64,000 nucleotides of DNA from JAPPHA01 sp965220985. GTDB taxonomy: Bacteria; Pseudomonadota; Alphaproteobacteria; Rhodobacterales; Rhodobacteraceae. Position numbers and translations under genes: made by a program. Positions 1-9,033 of this stretch are shown piece after piece (the stretch's first letter is position 1; each line of letters opens with the position of its first letter). The DNA lies in NCBI GenBank assembly GCA_965220985.1, contig OZ244854.1, positions 992,001 through 1,056,000 of the forward strand, written 5' to 3'. The notes below the pieces were generated by a model. The model saw only the letters and a list, made by a program, of their open reading frames with translations. It made no database searches and was not told the DNA's origin.

Positions 1-1002
1 TCGGATGTACTGGAAACGCCGTCCGCCCGCATGCTGGAACGCCTCGCAGATCTCGCCCTTGATTTCCTCGAGGGTTTCCACGCAGTCCGAGGCAAAGCCC
101 GGAGCCATGATCGCGATTCTGTCCTTGCCGCTCTGGGCGAGGCGCGCGACCTCCTCGACCGTGTAGGGCTTGAGCCATTCCTCGCTGCCGAAGCGCGACT
201 GAAAGCAGGTGCGGACGGTTCCTGACGGCCAGCCGAGTCTCTCCGCCAGCAGTCTCGAGGTCTTTTGGCAGTGACAGTGATACGGGTCGCCTTCGAGCAG
301 ATAGCGTTCGGGAAGACCGTGATATGACAGGACGAGGGCATCGGGCACCTCTTCGCCCAAGGTGCGCTCCACCGATTTGGCCAGCGCCTCGATGTACAAT
401 GGATGATCATGATAGGGCGGGACCGTGCGAAACGCGGGCTGCCACTTCATGTTCATCAGCGCCCGGAAGGCCTGGTCGTTGGCCGTTGCGGTCGTTGTTG
501 CCGAATACTGGGGATAAAGCGGAAAAAACAAGATCTTGGTGCATCCCCTGTCGCACATGGATTGCAGGACTTTTTCCGTCGACGGGTTTCCGTATCGCAT
601 GCAGAAATCGACCACGATCTCGTCGTCGTCAGCCAATGCCTCGGCCAGTCTTTCGGCCTGGTTTCGGGTGGTCGTAAGCAGCGGACTCTCGTCCAGCTCC
701 CAGTTCCAGATCTCCTTGTAGGCCTCGCCCGAGGTGAACGGTCTCTTGGTCAGAATGACCAGTTGGAGAAGCGGTTGCCAGAACCACGGCGAATAGTCGA
801 TCACCCGCCGGTCCGAGAGAAACTCGCCCAAGTATCTTCGCATCGGCCAGTAGCTGGTGTCATCGGGCGTCCCCAGATTGGCGATCACCACGCCGATCTT
901 GCCTGTGCGGACCTCTGGGTGATCCTCCTCGGCATCGGCCGGGCGCGCGAAGGCGCCTGAGGCGACCTCGGGGTTCTGTTCCGTGTCGGATTGTTCATCC
1001 AT
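1..1002 (-). CDS. hemH: Ferrochelatase, 3' end beyond the window
   Basis: Last step of protoheme synthesis: inserts Fe2+ into protoporphyrin IX at the cytoplasmic membrane face. The minus-strand frame is open from an ATG near 1002 to the window edge (334 codons). It contains the family signature LSYHGLPERYLLEGDPYH with the catalytic histidine, an early GVVIANLGTPD segment, and near the edge APGFASDCVETLEEI, which precedes the C-terminal helix. Ferrochelatases are about 340-360 residues, so only a few to about twenty residues are missing. The ATG at 1002 (another in frame at 1008) overlaps the stop of the upstream methyltransferase, suggesting translational coupling. The first 25 residues or so are acidic and poorly conserved, so the start is less certain than the identity. 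Confidence 0.93.
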   Translation of the reverse strand, partial: MDEQSDTEQNPEVASGAFARPADAEEDHPEVRTGKIGVVIANLGTPDDTSYWPMRRYLGEFLSDRRVIDYSPWFWQPLLQLVILTKRPFTSGEAYKEIWNWELDESPLLTTTRNQAERLAEALADDDEIVVDFCMRYGNPSTEKVLQSMCDRGCTKILFFPLYPQYSATTTATANDQAFRALMNMKWQPAFRTVPPYHDHPLYIEALAKSVERTLGEEVPDALVLSYHGLPERYLLEGDPYHCHCQKTSRLLAERLGWPSGTVRTCFQSRFGSEEWLKPYTVEEVARLAQSGKDRIAIMAPGFASDCVETLEEIKGEICEAFQHAGGRRFQYIR

Positions 1003-1900
1003 CGTCATCGCCGGCTTTGCTCCTGTTTGCTCCACTCTGGTCTTGCATTCGACGCATGTCCTGATCATCCCCCTCGCGATATTCCTCGGTGCCAAGCGCG
1101 TCAGCCAGGCGGGTCGTGGCGCTTCCGGGGCGGAGCGGCAGCTGCTGGTTTTCGTGGGGCGCCCAGCCTGACAGGTAGATCATCTCGAAGGTGGCCATCA
1201 CCCGTCCCGATTCGTCACTGAAATGCGTTTCGTAATGGCTGATCATTGCTGCCAGCGTGTCCCGCCGCAACCATGTCTTTCGGCGATCGACGAGCGCATT
1301 GGTCTCGCCCATCGCGCGCAGGTCCCTCATCAGCGCGAGCGGCGATGAATAGGCGACTCTCAACGTGTCGCTGTCGGCGACCGGCAGGGCAAGGCCCGCT
1401 CGCGGCAACAGGTCTCCGAGGCTCCTGATGTCTCCCATCGGCGCGACCCGCGGGCTGACCCCATTCTCGATCAGGCTTTCCCCGTGAGCGAATGCTGTCC
1501 TGAGTTCAACGAGCGTCTGTCCGCCGAACATGACAGCGAGCAACAGCCCATCCGGCTTCAATGCCCGTCGCGCCTGTATCAGCTGCCCGGTCGGATCGTT
1601 CGCCCAGTGAAGCGACAGGGCCAGTACAACCAGATCATGCGCCCCGGCATTCAGCGAAAGCTCGTCGCCGTCGGGGATGCATGCACATGCTTTGGGGAAT
1701 CCCAGCCAGGCCTGCCAGTCTCTGGCCTTCCAGCCCACGATCGCGGGATTGCGGAAGTCGCGATTGATCGTCTTGAGGCGTCCGGTGATCTGGCGAGCGG
1801 CGCATTCGTGAAAAAACCATGCTGACTTGGGCGATTGCATCGCCCGTGCCCGTTGCATGGCGAGTTTTTGGTGATCGATGATCGAGGGCGGCAGCATCAC
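995..1900 (-). CDS. NDUFAF5-like class I SAM-dependent methyltransferase
   Basis: A 301-residue Rossmann-type methyltransferase of the BioC/NDUFAF5 group. The best markers are LSLHWANDPTGQLIQARRAL, then LKPDGLLLAVMFGGQTLVEL, and the C-terminal IYLSGWAPHENQQ, which match what I know of the mitochondrial complex I assembly factor NDUFAF5 and its alphaproteobacterial relatives. The human protein hydroxylates an arginine of a complex I subunit; the bacterial role is not settled, so a respiratory-chain assembly function is an inference. The canonical glycine-rich SAM motif is weak (the region has GWKARDWQAWLGFP). The stop overlaps the hemH start, so the two genes are probably co-transcribed. An overlapping small open frame lies directly upstream. 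Confidence 0.85.
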   Translation of the reverse strand: MMLPPSIIDHQKLAMQRARAMQSPKSAWFFHECAARQITGRLKTINRDFRNPAIVGWKARDWQAWLGFPKACACIPDGDELSLNAGAHDLVVLALSLHWANDPTGQLIQARRALKPDGLLLAVMFGGQTLVELRTAFAHGESLIENGVSPRVAPMGDIRSLGDLLPRAGLALPVADSDTLRVAYSSPLALMRDLRAMGETNALVDRRKTWLRRDTLAAMISHYETHFSDESGRVMATFEMIYLSGWAPHENQQLPLRPGSATTRLADALGTEEYREGDDQDMRRMQDQSGANRSKAGDDDG

Positions 1901-2136
1901 GGTGGCCCCGCATGGCCTGCATCTGCTGTCGTCATCGCCTCGCGACTGCGGCAGCGGCGTGCGGTTGTCAGCCCAGAACGAACCATGCGCGGACTCTCGA
2001 GCCGACCGCGGTCAATCCGGGCTGCCTGCTCAAAAACGAATGGTCGGAGATGCAGGGTCCAACCGTCTGCGTCTCCACCAATCATTGTCACCGCCTGCGC
2101 ATCCATGACCGTTGATGGAAATCGATCCGTCGCCAC
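1897..2136 (-). CDS. Possible small hypothetical protein (79 aa)
   Basis: An open frame of 79 codons fills the gap between the NYN/cold-shock gene (stop at 2189) and the methyltransferase. Its stop codon overlaps the methyltransferase ATG (ATGA), which is the main reason to take it seriously. I see no recognisable domain, signal peptide or membrane segment. The composition is rich in Arg and Ala, as expected for a chance frame in GC-rich DNA. It could equally be the leader of the methyltransferase mRNA. Confidence 0.22.
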   Translation of the reverse strand: MATDRFPSTVMDAQAVTMIGGDADGWTLHLRPFVFEQAARIDRGRLESPRMVRSGLTTARRCRSREAMTTADAGHAGPP

Positions 2137-2188
2137 CCGTCATCCGTCGCTTTACGAACCAGTTTCCGGGTGGGCCTCGACGAAAACC

Positions 2189-3154
2189 CTAACTGACGAT
2201 GGTCACATTGGTTGCGGTTGGCTGGCCTGTCTTGGGATTCCGGCCAATGTCGAACTCGACCCTGTCGCCGACCCTGAGATCATTGAAGCGCTCGCGCGAT
2301 TCGCCCGCCCCGTCGTAATCCATCCATGTCGCGTGAAAGAACAGGTTCTCGTGACCGTAATCGGGTTTGATGAAACCGAAGTCACGCCCGACCGGAAGGT
2401 TGATGATGACACCGGTGCCCCATTCGACATCGGCGCCATCGCCCTCTTCGTCGTGATCGAGGTTGGAGTCGGACGGGCCGTGATCATAGGTCGAGAACCG
2501 AGAGACCTCGTCAACGGGCCTTGGCTGTTCATCCATGAACATCTGGTTGATCAGCGGATCATCCTGACGGGCCTCGTCATCAACCAGAGAGTGCATCATG
2601 ACCGGATAGGGAACCGCATCGAGCAGCGAGTGCGCGGTCCTGAGAGTGAGGGCTCCATCCTCGGACTGCATGTCCCATGCGGTGACCATCACCTGACAAT
2701 CCAGCCCGTTCAACCGCTCGACGAGATGAATGAAGTCACCGTCTCCGGTGATCAGGACAATGAAGTTGATCTTGCCGCCAACGGCTGCTCCATAGGCATC
2801 GAGGGCCAGCAGAATGTCGACCCCTCGCGCTCGGACGCGACCGTCGTCGAGCGTTGCGACGGGTATGAAATGCGTCATGACGCGCGCCTTCATCAGCGCG
2901 TCTTCGAATTTTCGCTCTCCGAGTAGCTTTCCGCGCTTGTCCACGTCATCGGCCGAAAACCGCCCGCGGTAATAATGCGCCTCGACGATCTGGCAGAACC
3001 GGGGCGCGACTCCGGTCTGAGTAGCCACTTCATGGCGCAGAAAATCGTGAAACCCCGCGATCGAGATCCGTGCTCGCCGCGGATGGTGATAACGATAGAA
3101 ATTGCTGACACGGGCAAAATAGCTCCCGTCATAGTACAAACCGATTCGCATCAT
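2189..3154 (-). CDS. NYN-domain (PIN-like) ribonuclease fused to a cold-shock domain
   Basis: A 321-residue two-domain protein. Residues 1 to about 170 form a NYN/LabA-type PIN-fold nuclease domain: it opens with MRIGLYYDGSYF (first acidic residue), then has VDILLALDAYG, and LITGDGDFIHLVERL (the paired acidic residues of the metal site). After an acidic linker around 200-235, the C-terminal 85 residues form a cold-shock-like OB domain with GTGVIINLPVGRDFGFIKPD, NLFFHATWMDYDG and VGDRVEFDIGRNPKTGQPTA. NYN domains cut RNA and cold-shock domains bind single-stranded RNA, so an RNA-directed nuclease is the natural inference. A strong ribosome-binding site (AGGAGA) sits just before the ATG at 3154. 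The gene heads the leftward hemH cluster and faces the AbrB genes divergently. Confidence 0.85.
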   Translation of the reverse strand: MMRIGLYYDGSYFARVSNFYRYHHPRRARISIAGFHDFLRHEVATQTGVAPRFCQIVEAHYYRGRFSADDVDKRGKLLGERKFEDALMKARVMTHFIPVATLDDGRVRARGVDILLALDAYGAAVGGKINFIVLITGDGDFIHLVERLNGLDCQVMVTAWDMQSEDGALTLRTAHSLLDAVPYPVMMHSLVDDEARQDDPLINQMFMDEQPRPVDEVSRFSTYDHGPSDSNLDHDEEGDGADVEWGTGVIINLPVGRDFGFIKPDYGHENLFFHATWMDYDGAGESRERFNDLRVGDRVEFDIGRNPKTGQPTATNVTIVS

Positions 3155-3764
3155 GATCTTTCTCCTGACAATTCGGGGGCGAGGTCGACAACTCCTCCGT
3201 TCGTGGGTTCATCGGTCCCACGGCACATGTCGCTCTTGCCCCAGTCACACTCCTGTTGTTCAACCCTGTCATTCACCCGATTCGGTATTGTCGCACCTTG
3301 AGATCCGAGCGCTGTTCGCCGGATCTTTGGTCCTCAAGCACCGAATGCGCCGGCGTTTGACTGCTCCACCTCTCGAAGACTTCCATCGACATCGATTTGG
3401 CCACTTGGAACACGGTCACCACGCATTCGACTGGCAAGGCAGCCAAAAGGCGGCGGTCCCATGTGCCCGCATCGCTGCAAATCACTTTGGCATGGAATTC
3501 GCACGAGTATTCCCACCGGCTGCCGCAGCAGACCGACTTCAGTTAATTTTTCGACTGCCTCCCTCTTACCTCGGACGCCGATTGTCAAGGCATGTTCAAA
3601 GATTCCCGTTGATTTTTTGGGCAATATCGCGACAGGTGCAGAGTGTCCGGCTCCGATGTCTCGCGCTTTATCGAGACTGGTGACGCACTGAGCCGGGACA
3701 TTTGCCTGCAGAACTCAATGCTGCCTAGGCAATCGGCGGACGAGCGACACTGCAATCTGGAACC
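3155..3764. other. Intergenic region between divergent genes
   Basis: About 600 bases separate the NYN gene (leftward) and the first AbrB gene (rightward). The open frames here are short, lack recognisable domains and are not preceded by good ribosome-binding sites. The region must hold both divergent promoters but I cannot place them convincingly. The last 40 bases (ACTGCAATCTGG...) resemble the sequence just before the second AbrB gene, so the duplicated unit extends slightly upstream of the coding region. Confidence 0.5.
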
Positions 3765-4832
3765 ATGTCGCCGAACCGCCGGATCACGAAAGGGATCGTT
3801 GTGTTCAAGAGTCCAACTGGCGGCTTCATCCTCGCTGTGCTTGCAACGATTCCCTGCACGACGGCCTTCATTCATTTCGGAGTTCCCTTGCCCGCATTGC
3901 TGGGACCGATGGTGGGTTGTCTGATCGTCGCACTGGCCGGCTTCCCGATCGAGGATGCCGGCATGTACGGCACTCTGGCCCGCGTGTGTCTGGGTGTCGT
4001 TATCGGAACGACGTTCACGCCCGAGATCGTCGCCAACATAATCACCATGTCGCATTCACTGGCGCTCATTCCAGCATTTGTTCTCGTGATTGGCGGTGTT
4101 GGATACGCTTTTTTTCGGCTCATCGGCTTCGACCGCCAGACAGCGTTCTATTCGGCCATGCCTGGAGGCCTGCAAGACATGCTGATTCTGGGCCAGCAGG
4201 CAGGTGGAAACGTGCGGGCCATGTCGCTCGTCCATGCGACCAGGGTTCTGGTCATATTCACGCTTGTCCCGTTCGCCATCACGTTGGTCTGGGGACTGGA
4301 CCTGACCGGTCGCGTCGGCAGCCGAGCAATGGAGGTGCCAATCAGCGACATGGTCCTGATGGTGATATCTGGATTGCTGGGCTGGCAGATTGCGAAGAGG
4401 ATCAAATTTCCCGGAGCCTCGTTCATTGGCCCGCTGGTCGTCACGGCAATTTGCAGCATGTCCGGCTTGATCAACTCGCGTCCACCGGCGGAGGCGTTCA
4501 TCGCCGTCCAGTTCATCATCGGACTGGTTGTCGGAACGCGGTATTCCGGCATCACCATAAATGAACTCCGAACCTACGTGATCGCGGGAATTGCCTATGT
4601 CACGATCATTGGTGTTGTGTGCCTGACACTGATCGTCGTCATCACTCGCTTGCTGGGCCTCGAGCCGCTGGACACTTTTCTTGCCTTCTTGCCGGGCGGA
4701 CAGCCGGAGATGGCGGTCATCGCGGTCGCGTCGGGTGCCGATGTCGCGTTCGTGGCAACCCATCACGTTTTCCGACTCCTGCTCGTCATATTCTGTGCGC
4801 AACTGTTCCTGGGGTGGTTGCGCCGACAGTGA
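3765..4832 (+). CDS. AbrB-family membrane protein, copy 1
   Basis: A polytopic inner-membrane protein of the AbrB duplication family (often called putative ammonia monooxygenase or AbrB family transporter), about 355 residues with ten or so hydrophobic segments. The two internally related halves each carry the family patterns: GVPLPALLGPMVG and TAFYSAMPGGLQDM in the first half, and FPGASFIGPLV and FLAFLPGGQPEMAVIA in the second. Substrate is unknown for the family. Two closely similar copies follow downstream, alternating with ankyrin lipoproteins. The ATG at 3765 has a weak ribosome-binding site; a GTG at 3801 is preceded by AAGGGA at good spacing and fits the start of the paralogues equally well, so the real protein may be 12 residues shorter. 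Confidence 0.85.
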   Translation: MSPNRRITKGIVVFKSPTGGFILAVLATIPCTTAFIHFGVPLPALLGPMVGCLIVALAGFPIEDAGMYGTLARVCLGVVIGTTFTPEIVANIITMSHSLALIPAFVLVIGGVGYAFFRLIGFDRQTAFYSAMPGGLQDMLILGQQAGGNVRAMSLVHATRVLVIFTLVPFAITLVWGLDLTGRVGSRAMEVPISDMVLMVISGLLGWQIAKRIKFPGASFIGPLVVTAICSMSGLINSRPPAEAFIAVQFIIGLVVGTRYSGITINELRTYVIAGIAYVTIIGVVCLTLIVVITRLLGLEPLDTFLAFLPGGQPEMAVIAVASGADVAFVATHHVFRLLLVIFCAQLFLGWLRRQ

Positions 4833-5058
4833 TCGGATCGGTCATCAGCCAGTGCCCCCTATTGAGCCGGACCGAGACTTCGGCACTGCTTCCGCCTTGA
4901 TGTCTTGGCATGTCAATCGCGCGCCATGGCTTGACCGAGCGAATTGACCAGGATCCGGCAATTGCAAATCGCAATCGTCATGAGTCATGATGGCATCATC
5001 GAAGATTGCGGCGAGAGCATGCCGAATGCGCCGCTTTTGTTCTTACGGGAGACCGGCC

Positions 5059-6096
5059 ATGCCAAACATTGACCACAGTCAACCCTTGATGGCCCTCCTG
5101 GCGGCGACCGGCCTGGCTCTGACCGGTTGCGGGCCGGAAACGGCATCCACACCGCCAACATCAACACCGAGCCTGGAAGCTGCAGCAAGAGCGGATCAGA
5201 CCTATTGCCTTGATGCGGTGGATCGAGCCGGGGAGGATTGGTATGCCACCGTCTTCCGGGACGATATCCGTCGCTGCGCATCGGTCGAGGGGATCAATCG
5301 CAGTAAACTTCTGTATCGAGTCGCGAACCCCATTTTCCGCGATGACAAGAGCGCTTCGGCCACCCGTGCCGTCCTGGCAACCGGGGTCGACCCAGACGAT
5401 GCAGGTCGGGGATCGGACACGCCCCTTGCATTCTGGTCAACGTATGGCTGGGAGTGGCAGTCCAACTACGTTTGGACGCGATCTTCGACGATTGACGAAG
5501 CGGTCGTAAGGGCCTTTCTCGAAGCCGGTGCCGACCCAAACGCCGTTTTTTCGAAAAACAGATATGGTGCCGCGAGATCGTTGCTCCCGTTGCTCAGGGG
5601 GTCCATGAAAACCGATCTGTACCGCATTGTTGACAGTGTCTCTCGTGACAAGTTTGACCATGAATGGCGTGTCTTGCACGCAGCCATTGCCACTCACAAA
5701 CCGACCAGCACCATCAAGGCCCTGCTCGAACACGGCGCGGATCCGAACCTTACCGTTGCACCGGGTCAGGACTGGACCGCACTGCACGTCGCCGCGTTCA
5801 TGGCCCGCCCCGATGTCATCAGACTGCTGCTCCGACACGGTGCCGATCCTCATGCCGTCACCAGCTACCAGAAATGGACGGCAATCCACGTTATCACCCA
5901 AGGAGGTACTTGGCAGGGCACCGCCGAGTCTGGGCATCTCCTGCTCGATGCCGGCATCGATCCCACGCTCAAGGACCGAAACGGACAAACCGCATGGGAT
6001 TTGATCATCGATAGGTTCACGGCCGAAGACTTGCGAACGGCACCAGAAGAAGTCCACGAAGTGCTCGACCGGCTGCTCGCCGCAACTGCAAGTTGA
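5059..6096 (+). CDS. Ankyrin-repeat lipoprotein, copy 1
   Basis: About 345 residues. The N-terminus is a lipoprotein signal: a hydrophobic stretch MALLAATGLALTGCGPE ending in the lipobox LTGC, so the mature protein is predicted to be lipid-anchored in the periplasm. The C-terminal 200 residues carry ankyrin repeats, for example AIKALLEHGADPNLT-type units and WTALHVAAFMARPDVIRLLL followed by HGADPHAV. Ankyrin repeats mediate protein binding, so a partner may be the neighbouring AbrB membrane protein (inference from the repeated pairing). I chose the ATG at 5059 because GGGAGA lies just upstream and the lipobox is then at the expected distance; an in-frame ATG at 4987 would bury the signal. Confidence 0.85.
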   Translation: MPNIDHSQPLMALLAATGLALTGCGPETASTPPTSTPSLEAAARADQTYCLDAVDRAGEDWYATVFRDDIRRCASVEGINRSKLLYRVANPIFRDDKSASATRAVLATGVDPDDAGRGSDTPLAFWSTYGWEWQSNYVWTRSSTIDEAVVRAFLEAGADPNAVFSKNRYGAARSLLPLLRGSMKTDLYRIVDSVSRDKFDHEWRVLHAAIATHKPTSTIKALLEHGADPNLTVAPGQDWTALHVAAFMARPDVIRLLLRHGADPHAVTSYQKWTAIHVITQGGTWQGTAESGHLLLDAGIDPTLKDRNGQTAWDLIIDRFTAEDLRTAPEEVHEVLDRLLAATAS

Positions 6097-6106
6097 CGAT
6101 CGTGCA

Positions 6107-6433
6107 ATACGAACCGCGCTTCAACTCTCGGTTGGGGAAAGTGATCGTTGCGTTTGGTTTCTGAACGCGTTTGTGGATGAATGCGACCAATCAGAAACAT
6201 CCGGGTGAAGACGCGACGATGAAAACACCGTGGGAACAATCGGCGATTGCAGTGACCGATGCGGAATCGTGGAGATGCAGGACCTTGCCCGCTATCTCCG
6301 GACGTTGCACGACAATGGCTATCGGGACCGAGCCCGCAGTTGGCAGGAAAGCCCGGGTTCGAAACTCGACCGACTGGTCGTTCGTCGATTGCTGGTCAGG
6401 AATCGCTTCGTGTTCCGGAAATTGGCCAATTGA
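6107..6433 (+). pseudogene. Decayed copy of the small membrane-protein gene found at 8818
   Basis: This stretch aligns base by base with the region starting at 8818 downstream of the second ankyrin gene. The start codon position reads ATA here (6107) instead of ATG. A TGG of the other copy has become TGA at 6162-6164. Beyond that the text still matches (the NQKH...WEQ.AIAVT segment, and later TCGTTTCGTGTT shared with 9145 onward) but with scattered small insertions and deletions between copies. I therefore call it a relic of a duplicated small gene. An open frame of 67 codons at 6230-6433 in another phase survives inside it, but nothing supports its expression. Confidence 0.6.
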
Positions 6434-6505
6434 TCAATTCCAGCTACGCGATTTGGGAACCGTGAATTACTGCAATTTGGTGCCATTTCGGTCGGTTACT
6501 TGATC

Positions 6506-7561
6506 ATGAACAAGGAAACTATTTTCGACCGGCCACTCGTCGGCTTGGGTCTTGCGGCATTCGGGTCTGTGTCCTTCGGGGTAATCTTTGCTCATATGGG
6601 GGTACCCCTGCCAGCCGTGCTGGGACCAATAGTAGCGACCCTTATCGTCGCATCGGCCGGCTTCCGGATTCATGACGTCGGCTTCTACGACCCGTTGATC
6701 CGTGCGTGTTTGGGTGTCGTGGCCGGAACGACATTCACGCCCGATATTGTCACAAACATTCCCGTAATGGCGATGTCATTGGCGCTCGTTCCGCCCTTTG
6801 TTTTTTTCATTGGCTACGCAGGATTTGCATTTCTGAGGCTCGTCGGTTTTGACCGCCTGACGTCCTTCTATGCGGCCATGCCCGGAGGCCTGTATGAAAT
6901 GCCAATCATCGGCAAGCGGGCCGGCGTAGAATTTTGGAACGTACGCGCCATAAGGCTGGTTCATGCAACAAGGGTCTTGGTCATTCTCGCGCTTGCCCCT
7001 TTTGCCATCGAGTTTGTGTTGGGAGTGAATCTGTCCACCTTGGTCGGAAGCCAAGCAGCCGATGTACCACTCCGCGAGATGGCCTTGATGTTGATTTCGG
7101 GAGTTGCGGGTTGGCTGGTTGCCGCAAGAATCGGGCTGCCCGGAGCTCCATTTGTCGGCCCGCTCATCCTCACCGCTCTCTGCACTGTGTCCGGCTTAAT
7201 CAATTCTCTGCCGCCCCAGGACCTGTTTTACCACGCTCAGTTCTTTCTCGGAATGTTCATCGGAATGAAGTTCTCGGGATACGCCTTCAAGGAACTCCGA
7301 ACCTATGTTGCGGCAGGTATTGCCCACGTCATGTTCACTGGTATTTTGAGCTTGATTCTGATCACTGTCATTATCCGCTTTCTTGGCCTCGAACCGCTGG
7401 ATGCCCTGATCGCCTTCTTGCCGGGCGGCCAACCGGAAATGGCAGCCATTGCAGTCGCGTCTGGATCAGATGTTTCATTCGTGGCAACCCACCACGTCTT
7501 GCGAGGCCTGCTCGTCGTTTTCTTTGTGCAGTTCTTGTTGCGACGACTGCAAAGTCAGTGA
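6506..7561 (+). CDS. AbrB-family membrane protein, copy 2
   Basis: About 351 residues, a second AbrB-duplication-family inner-membrane protein. It keeps the same landmarks as copy 1 (GVPLPAVLGPIVA, SFYAAMPGGLYEMPIIG, LPGAPFVGPLIL, LIAFLPGGQPEMAAIAV) and by eye is closer to copy 3 than to copy 1. The ATG at 6506 is preferred over the TTG at 6500 because it aligns with the start of copy 3. The preceding 400 bases are a decayed relic and the following gene is again an ankyrin lipoprotein, so gene order repeats. Three near-adjacent homologues may act as separate transporters or as subunits of one complex; the sequence does not decide. Confidence 0.87.
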   Translation: MNKETIFDRPLVGLGLAAFGSVSFGVIFAHMGVPLPAVLGPIVATLIVASAGFRIHDVGFYDPLIRACLGVVAGTTFTPDIVTNIPVMAMSLALVPPFVFFIGYAGFAFLRLVGFDRLTSFYAAMPGGLYEMPIIGKRAGVEFWNVRAIRLVHATRVLVILALAPFAIEFVLGVNLSTLVGSQAADVPLREMALMLISGVAGWLVAARIGLPGAPFVGPLILTALCTVSGLINSLPPQDLFYHAQFFLGMFIGMKFSGYAFKELRTYVAAGIAHVMFTGILSLILITVIIRFLGLEPLDALIAFLPGGQPEMAAIAVASGSDVSFVATHHVLRGLLVVFFVQFLLRRLQSQ

Positions 7562-7783
7562 CCGGTATCGGTCATCAACAGCTGTCCTCGGTTCAACAGG
7601 GCTGAGGCGTCCGTGCTGGACATTCTTCTGAGCCTTGACCAATCAATCAAAACCATGAATTGACCCAACATCTTGGCCATGGACCGGAGATTGCAGGATG
7701 CGATGGCTGCGAACCGTGACGGCTTCGATAACCAATGCAGGGCGCACAAATTGCGCCTGATTTGCTCTTGTGGGAGACTGATC

Positions 7784-8812
7784 TTGCCACTCAATGTTGA
7801 CAGACACCCAGCGATAACCTGGCTCGTGGTAGTCGGCTTGGCTCTGGTCAGCTGTGGGCCAGAAACGGCGACCACGCCTCCGACATCGAAGCCGAGACTG
7901 TCGGCAGGAACAGGTGTCGATGTGGCCAACTGCAACCATGCGGTCCGACCCAAGGCCACGATGCACTGGTACGCCGCAGCAACCCCGGATGACCTGCGAC
8001 GGTGCATGATGGTGGAGGGGATAGATCGAAGGGAACTTCTTTACAGAGCCGCCAGCCCCATTTTCCGGGACGATGACCAAGCTTCCGGTATTCAAGCATT
8101 GCTTGCAACCGGCCTCAATCCCAACGACAGCCCTTTCCGATCAAAGCCGTTGACATTCTGGTCATCATCCGGATGGCGACGGATGGATATTGCACGTTCA
8201 GCAGAGGCCGACGAAGCGGTTGTTCGAGCCTTGCTCGAGGCCGGTGCTGATCCAAATGTTTTAAGCGATGACATGAGGGTTGGTGTATCGAGGCCCATTC
8301 TTCCCGTTCTCAGAGCTGCCCGCCGCAATGACCCGGCAGGTTTGCCCCCAAAGGTGAACACATTCCGAATCAGGCAAGAGTGGCGCATCCTGCACGCAGC
8401 CATCGGCTCCAACCGCCCAATCGGATCGATCGCCGCTCTGCTTGAATACGGTGCCGACCCGAACCTCACCGTGGCGCCGGGTCAGGACTGGACCGCACTG
8501 CACGTCGCGGCCTTCATGGCTCGCCCCGATGTCATCCGTCTGCTGCTCGAACACGGCGCAGACCCGCACGCGGTCACCAGCTACCGCAAATGGACGGCGC
8601 TCCACGCGCTGGCCGAAGGAGGCGCGGGGGCGGGGACGGCGGAATCCGGCCATCTGCTTCTCGACGCCGGCATCGATCCCGCGATCGAGGATCGCAAGGG
8701 ACGAACCGCATGGGATCTGGTCGCGGCACGGCTCACGCCGGAGCGTCTCCAAGCGGCTCCGCCCGAGGTCCGCGAAGTCCTCGCCCGACTGAAAAGGGAA
8801 ACTGAGGGATAA
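7784..8812 (+). CDS. Ankyrin-repeat lipoprotein, copy 2
   Basis: About 342 residues, paralogue of the gene at 5059. A signal peptide (ITWLVVVGLALVSCGPETA) ends in the lipobox LVSC, predicting a lipid-anchored periplasmic protein. The ankyrin units in the C-terminal half include LLEYGADPNLTVAPGQDWTA and LLLEHGADPHAV. The start is probably the TTG at 7784: it is preceded by GGGAGA, and it aligns exactly with the ATG of copy 1. An ATG at 7673 in the same frame would add 37 residues before the signal and is unlikely. The 3' half is far more similar to copy 1 than the 5' half (long runs of identical bases around 8465-8600), which suggests gene conversion. Confidence 0.85.
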   Translation: MPLNVDRHPAITWLVVVGLALVSCGPETATTPPTSKPRLSAGTGVDVANCNHAVRPKATMHWYAAATPDDLRRCMMVEGIDRRELLYRAASPIFRDDDQASGIQALLATGLNPNDSPFRSKPLTFWSSSGWRRMDIARSAEADEAVVRALLEAGADPNVLSDDMRVGVSRPILPVLRAARRNDPAGLPPKVNTFRIRQEWRILHAAIGSNRPIGSIAALLEYGADPNLTVAPGQDWTALHVAAFMARPDVIRLLLEHGADPHAVTSYRKWTALHALAEGGAGAGTAESGHLLLDAGIDPAIEDRKGRTAWDLVAARLTPERLQAAPPEVREVLARLKRETEG

Positions 8813-8817
8813 GAGCC

Positions 8818-9033
8818 ATGCCGAAACGAGCGACATTCCTGCTCATGGTTGGCAGGCTGATCATTGTGCTCGGTTTTTTTTGGGCGCTCGTGTGGATGAC
8901 TGCGGGCAATCAGAAACATTCGGATGACAAAGCACAGATGCATCGAGCGTGGGAGCAACCAGCCATCGCGGTGACAAATACGGGCATCATGGCGGTGAGG
9001 AACCTCACCCGATTATCCCTGCATGATGGTTGA
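8818..9033 (+). CDS. Small single-pass membrane protein (71 aa), possibly truncated
   Basis: Starts five bases after the ankyrin gene stop, so it would be translated from the same mRNA. Residues 5-26 (ATFLLMVGRLIIVLGFFWALVW) are hydrophobic and follow a positively charged N-terminus, giving one predicted membrane segment with a polar C-terminal tail. A homologous stretch at 6107-6433 has lost its start codon and gained a stop. Comparison of the two suggests that this copy has also lost its original 3' part through small deletions, since similarity continues past its stop to about 9190. I do not recognise the family. Confidence 0.45.
   Translation: MPKRATFLLMVGRLIIVLGFFWALVWMTAGNQKHSDDKAQMHRAWEQPAIAVTNTGIMAVRNLTRLSLHDG

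Noticed and set aside
1835..2926. A 363-codon plus-strand frame.
   Set aside because: It runs antisense across the NYN/cold-shock gene and the methyltransferase start, both of which have clear family motifs on the minus strand.
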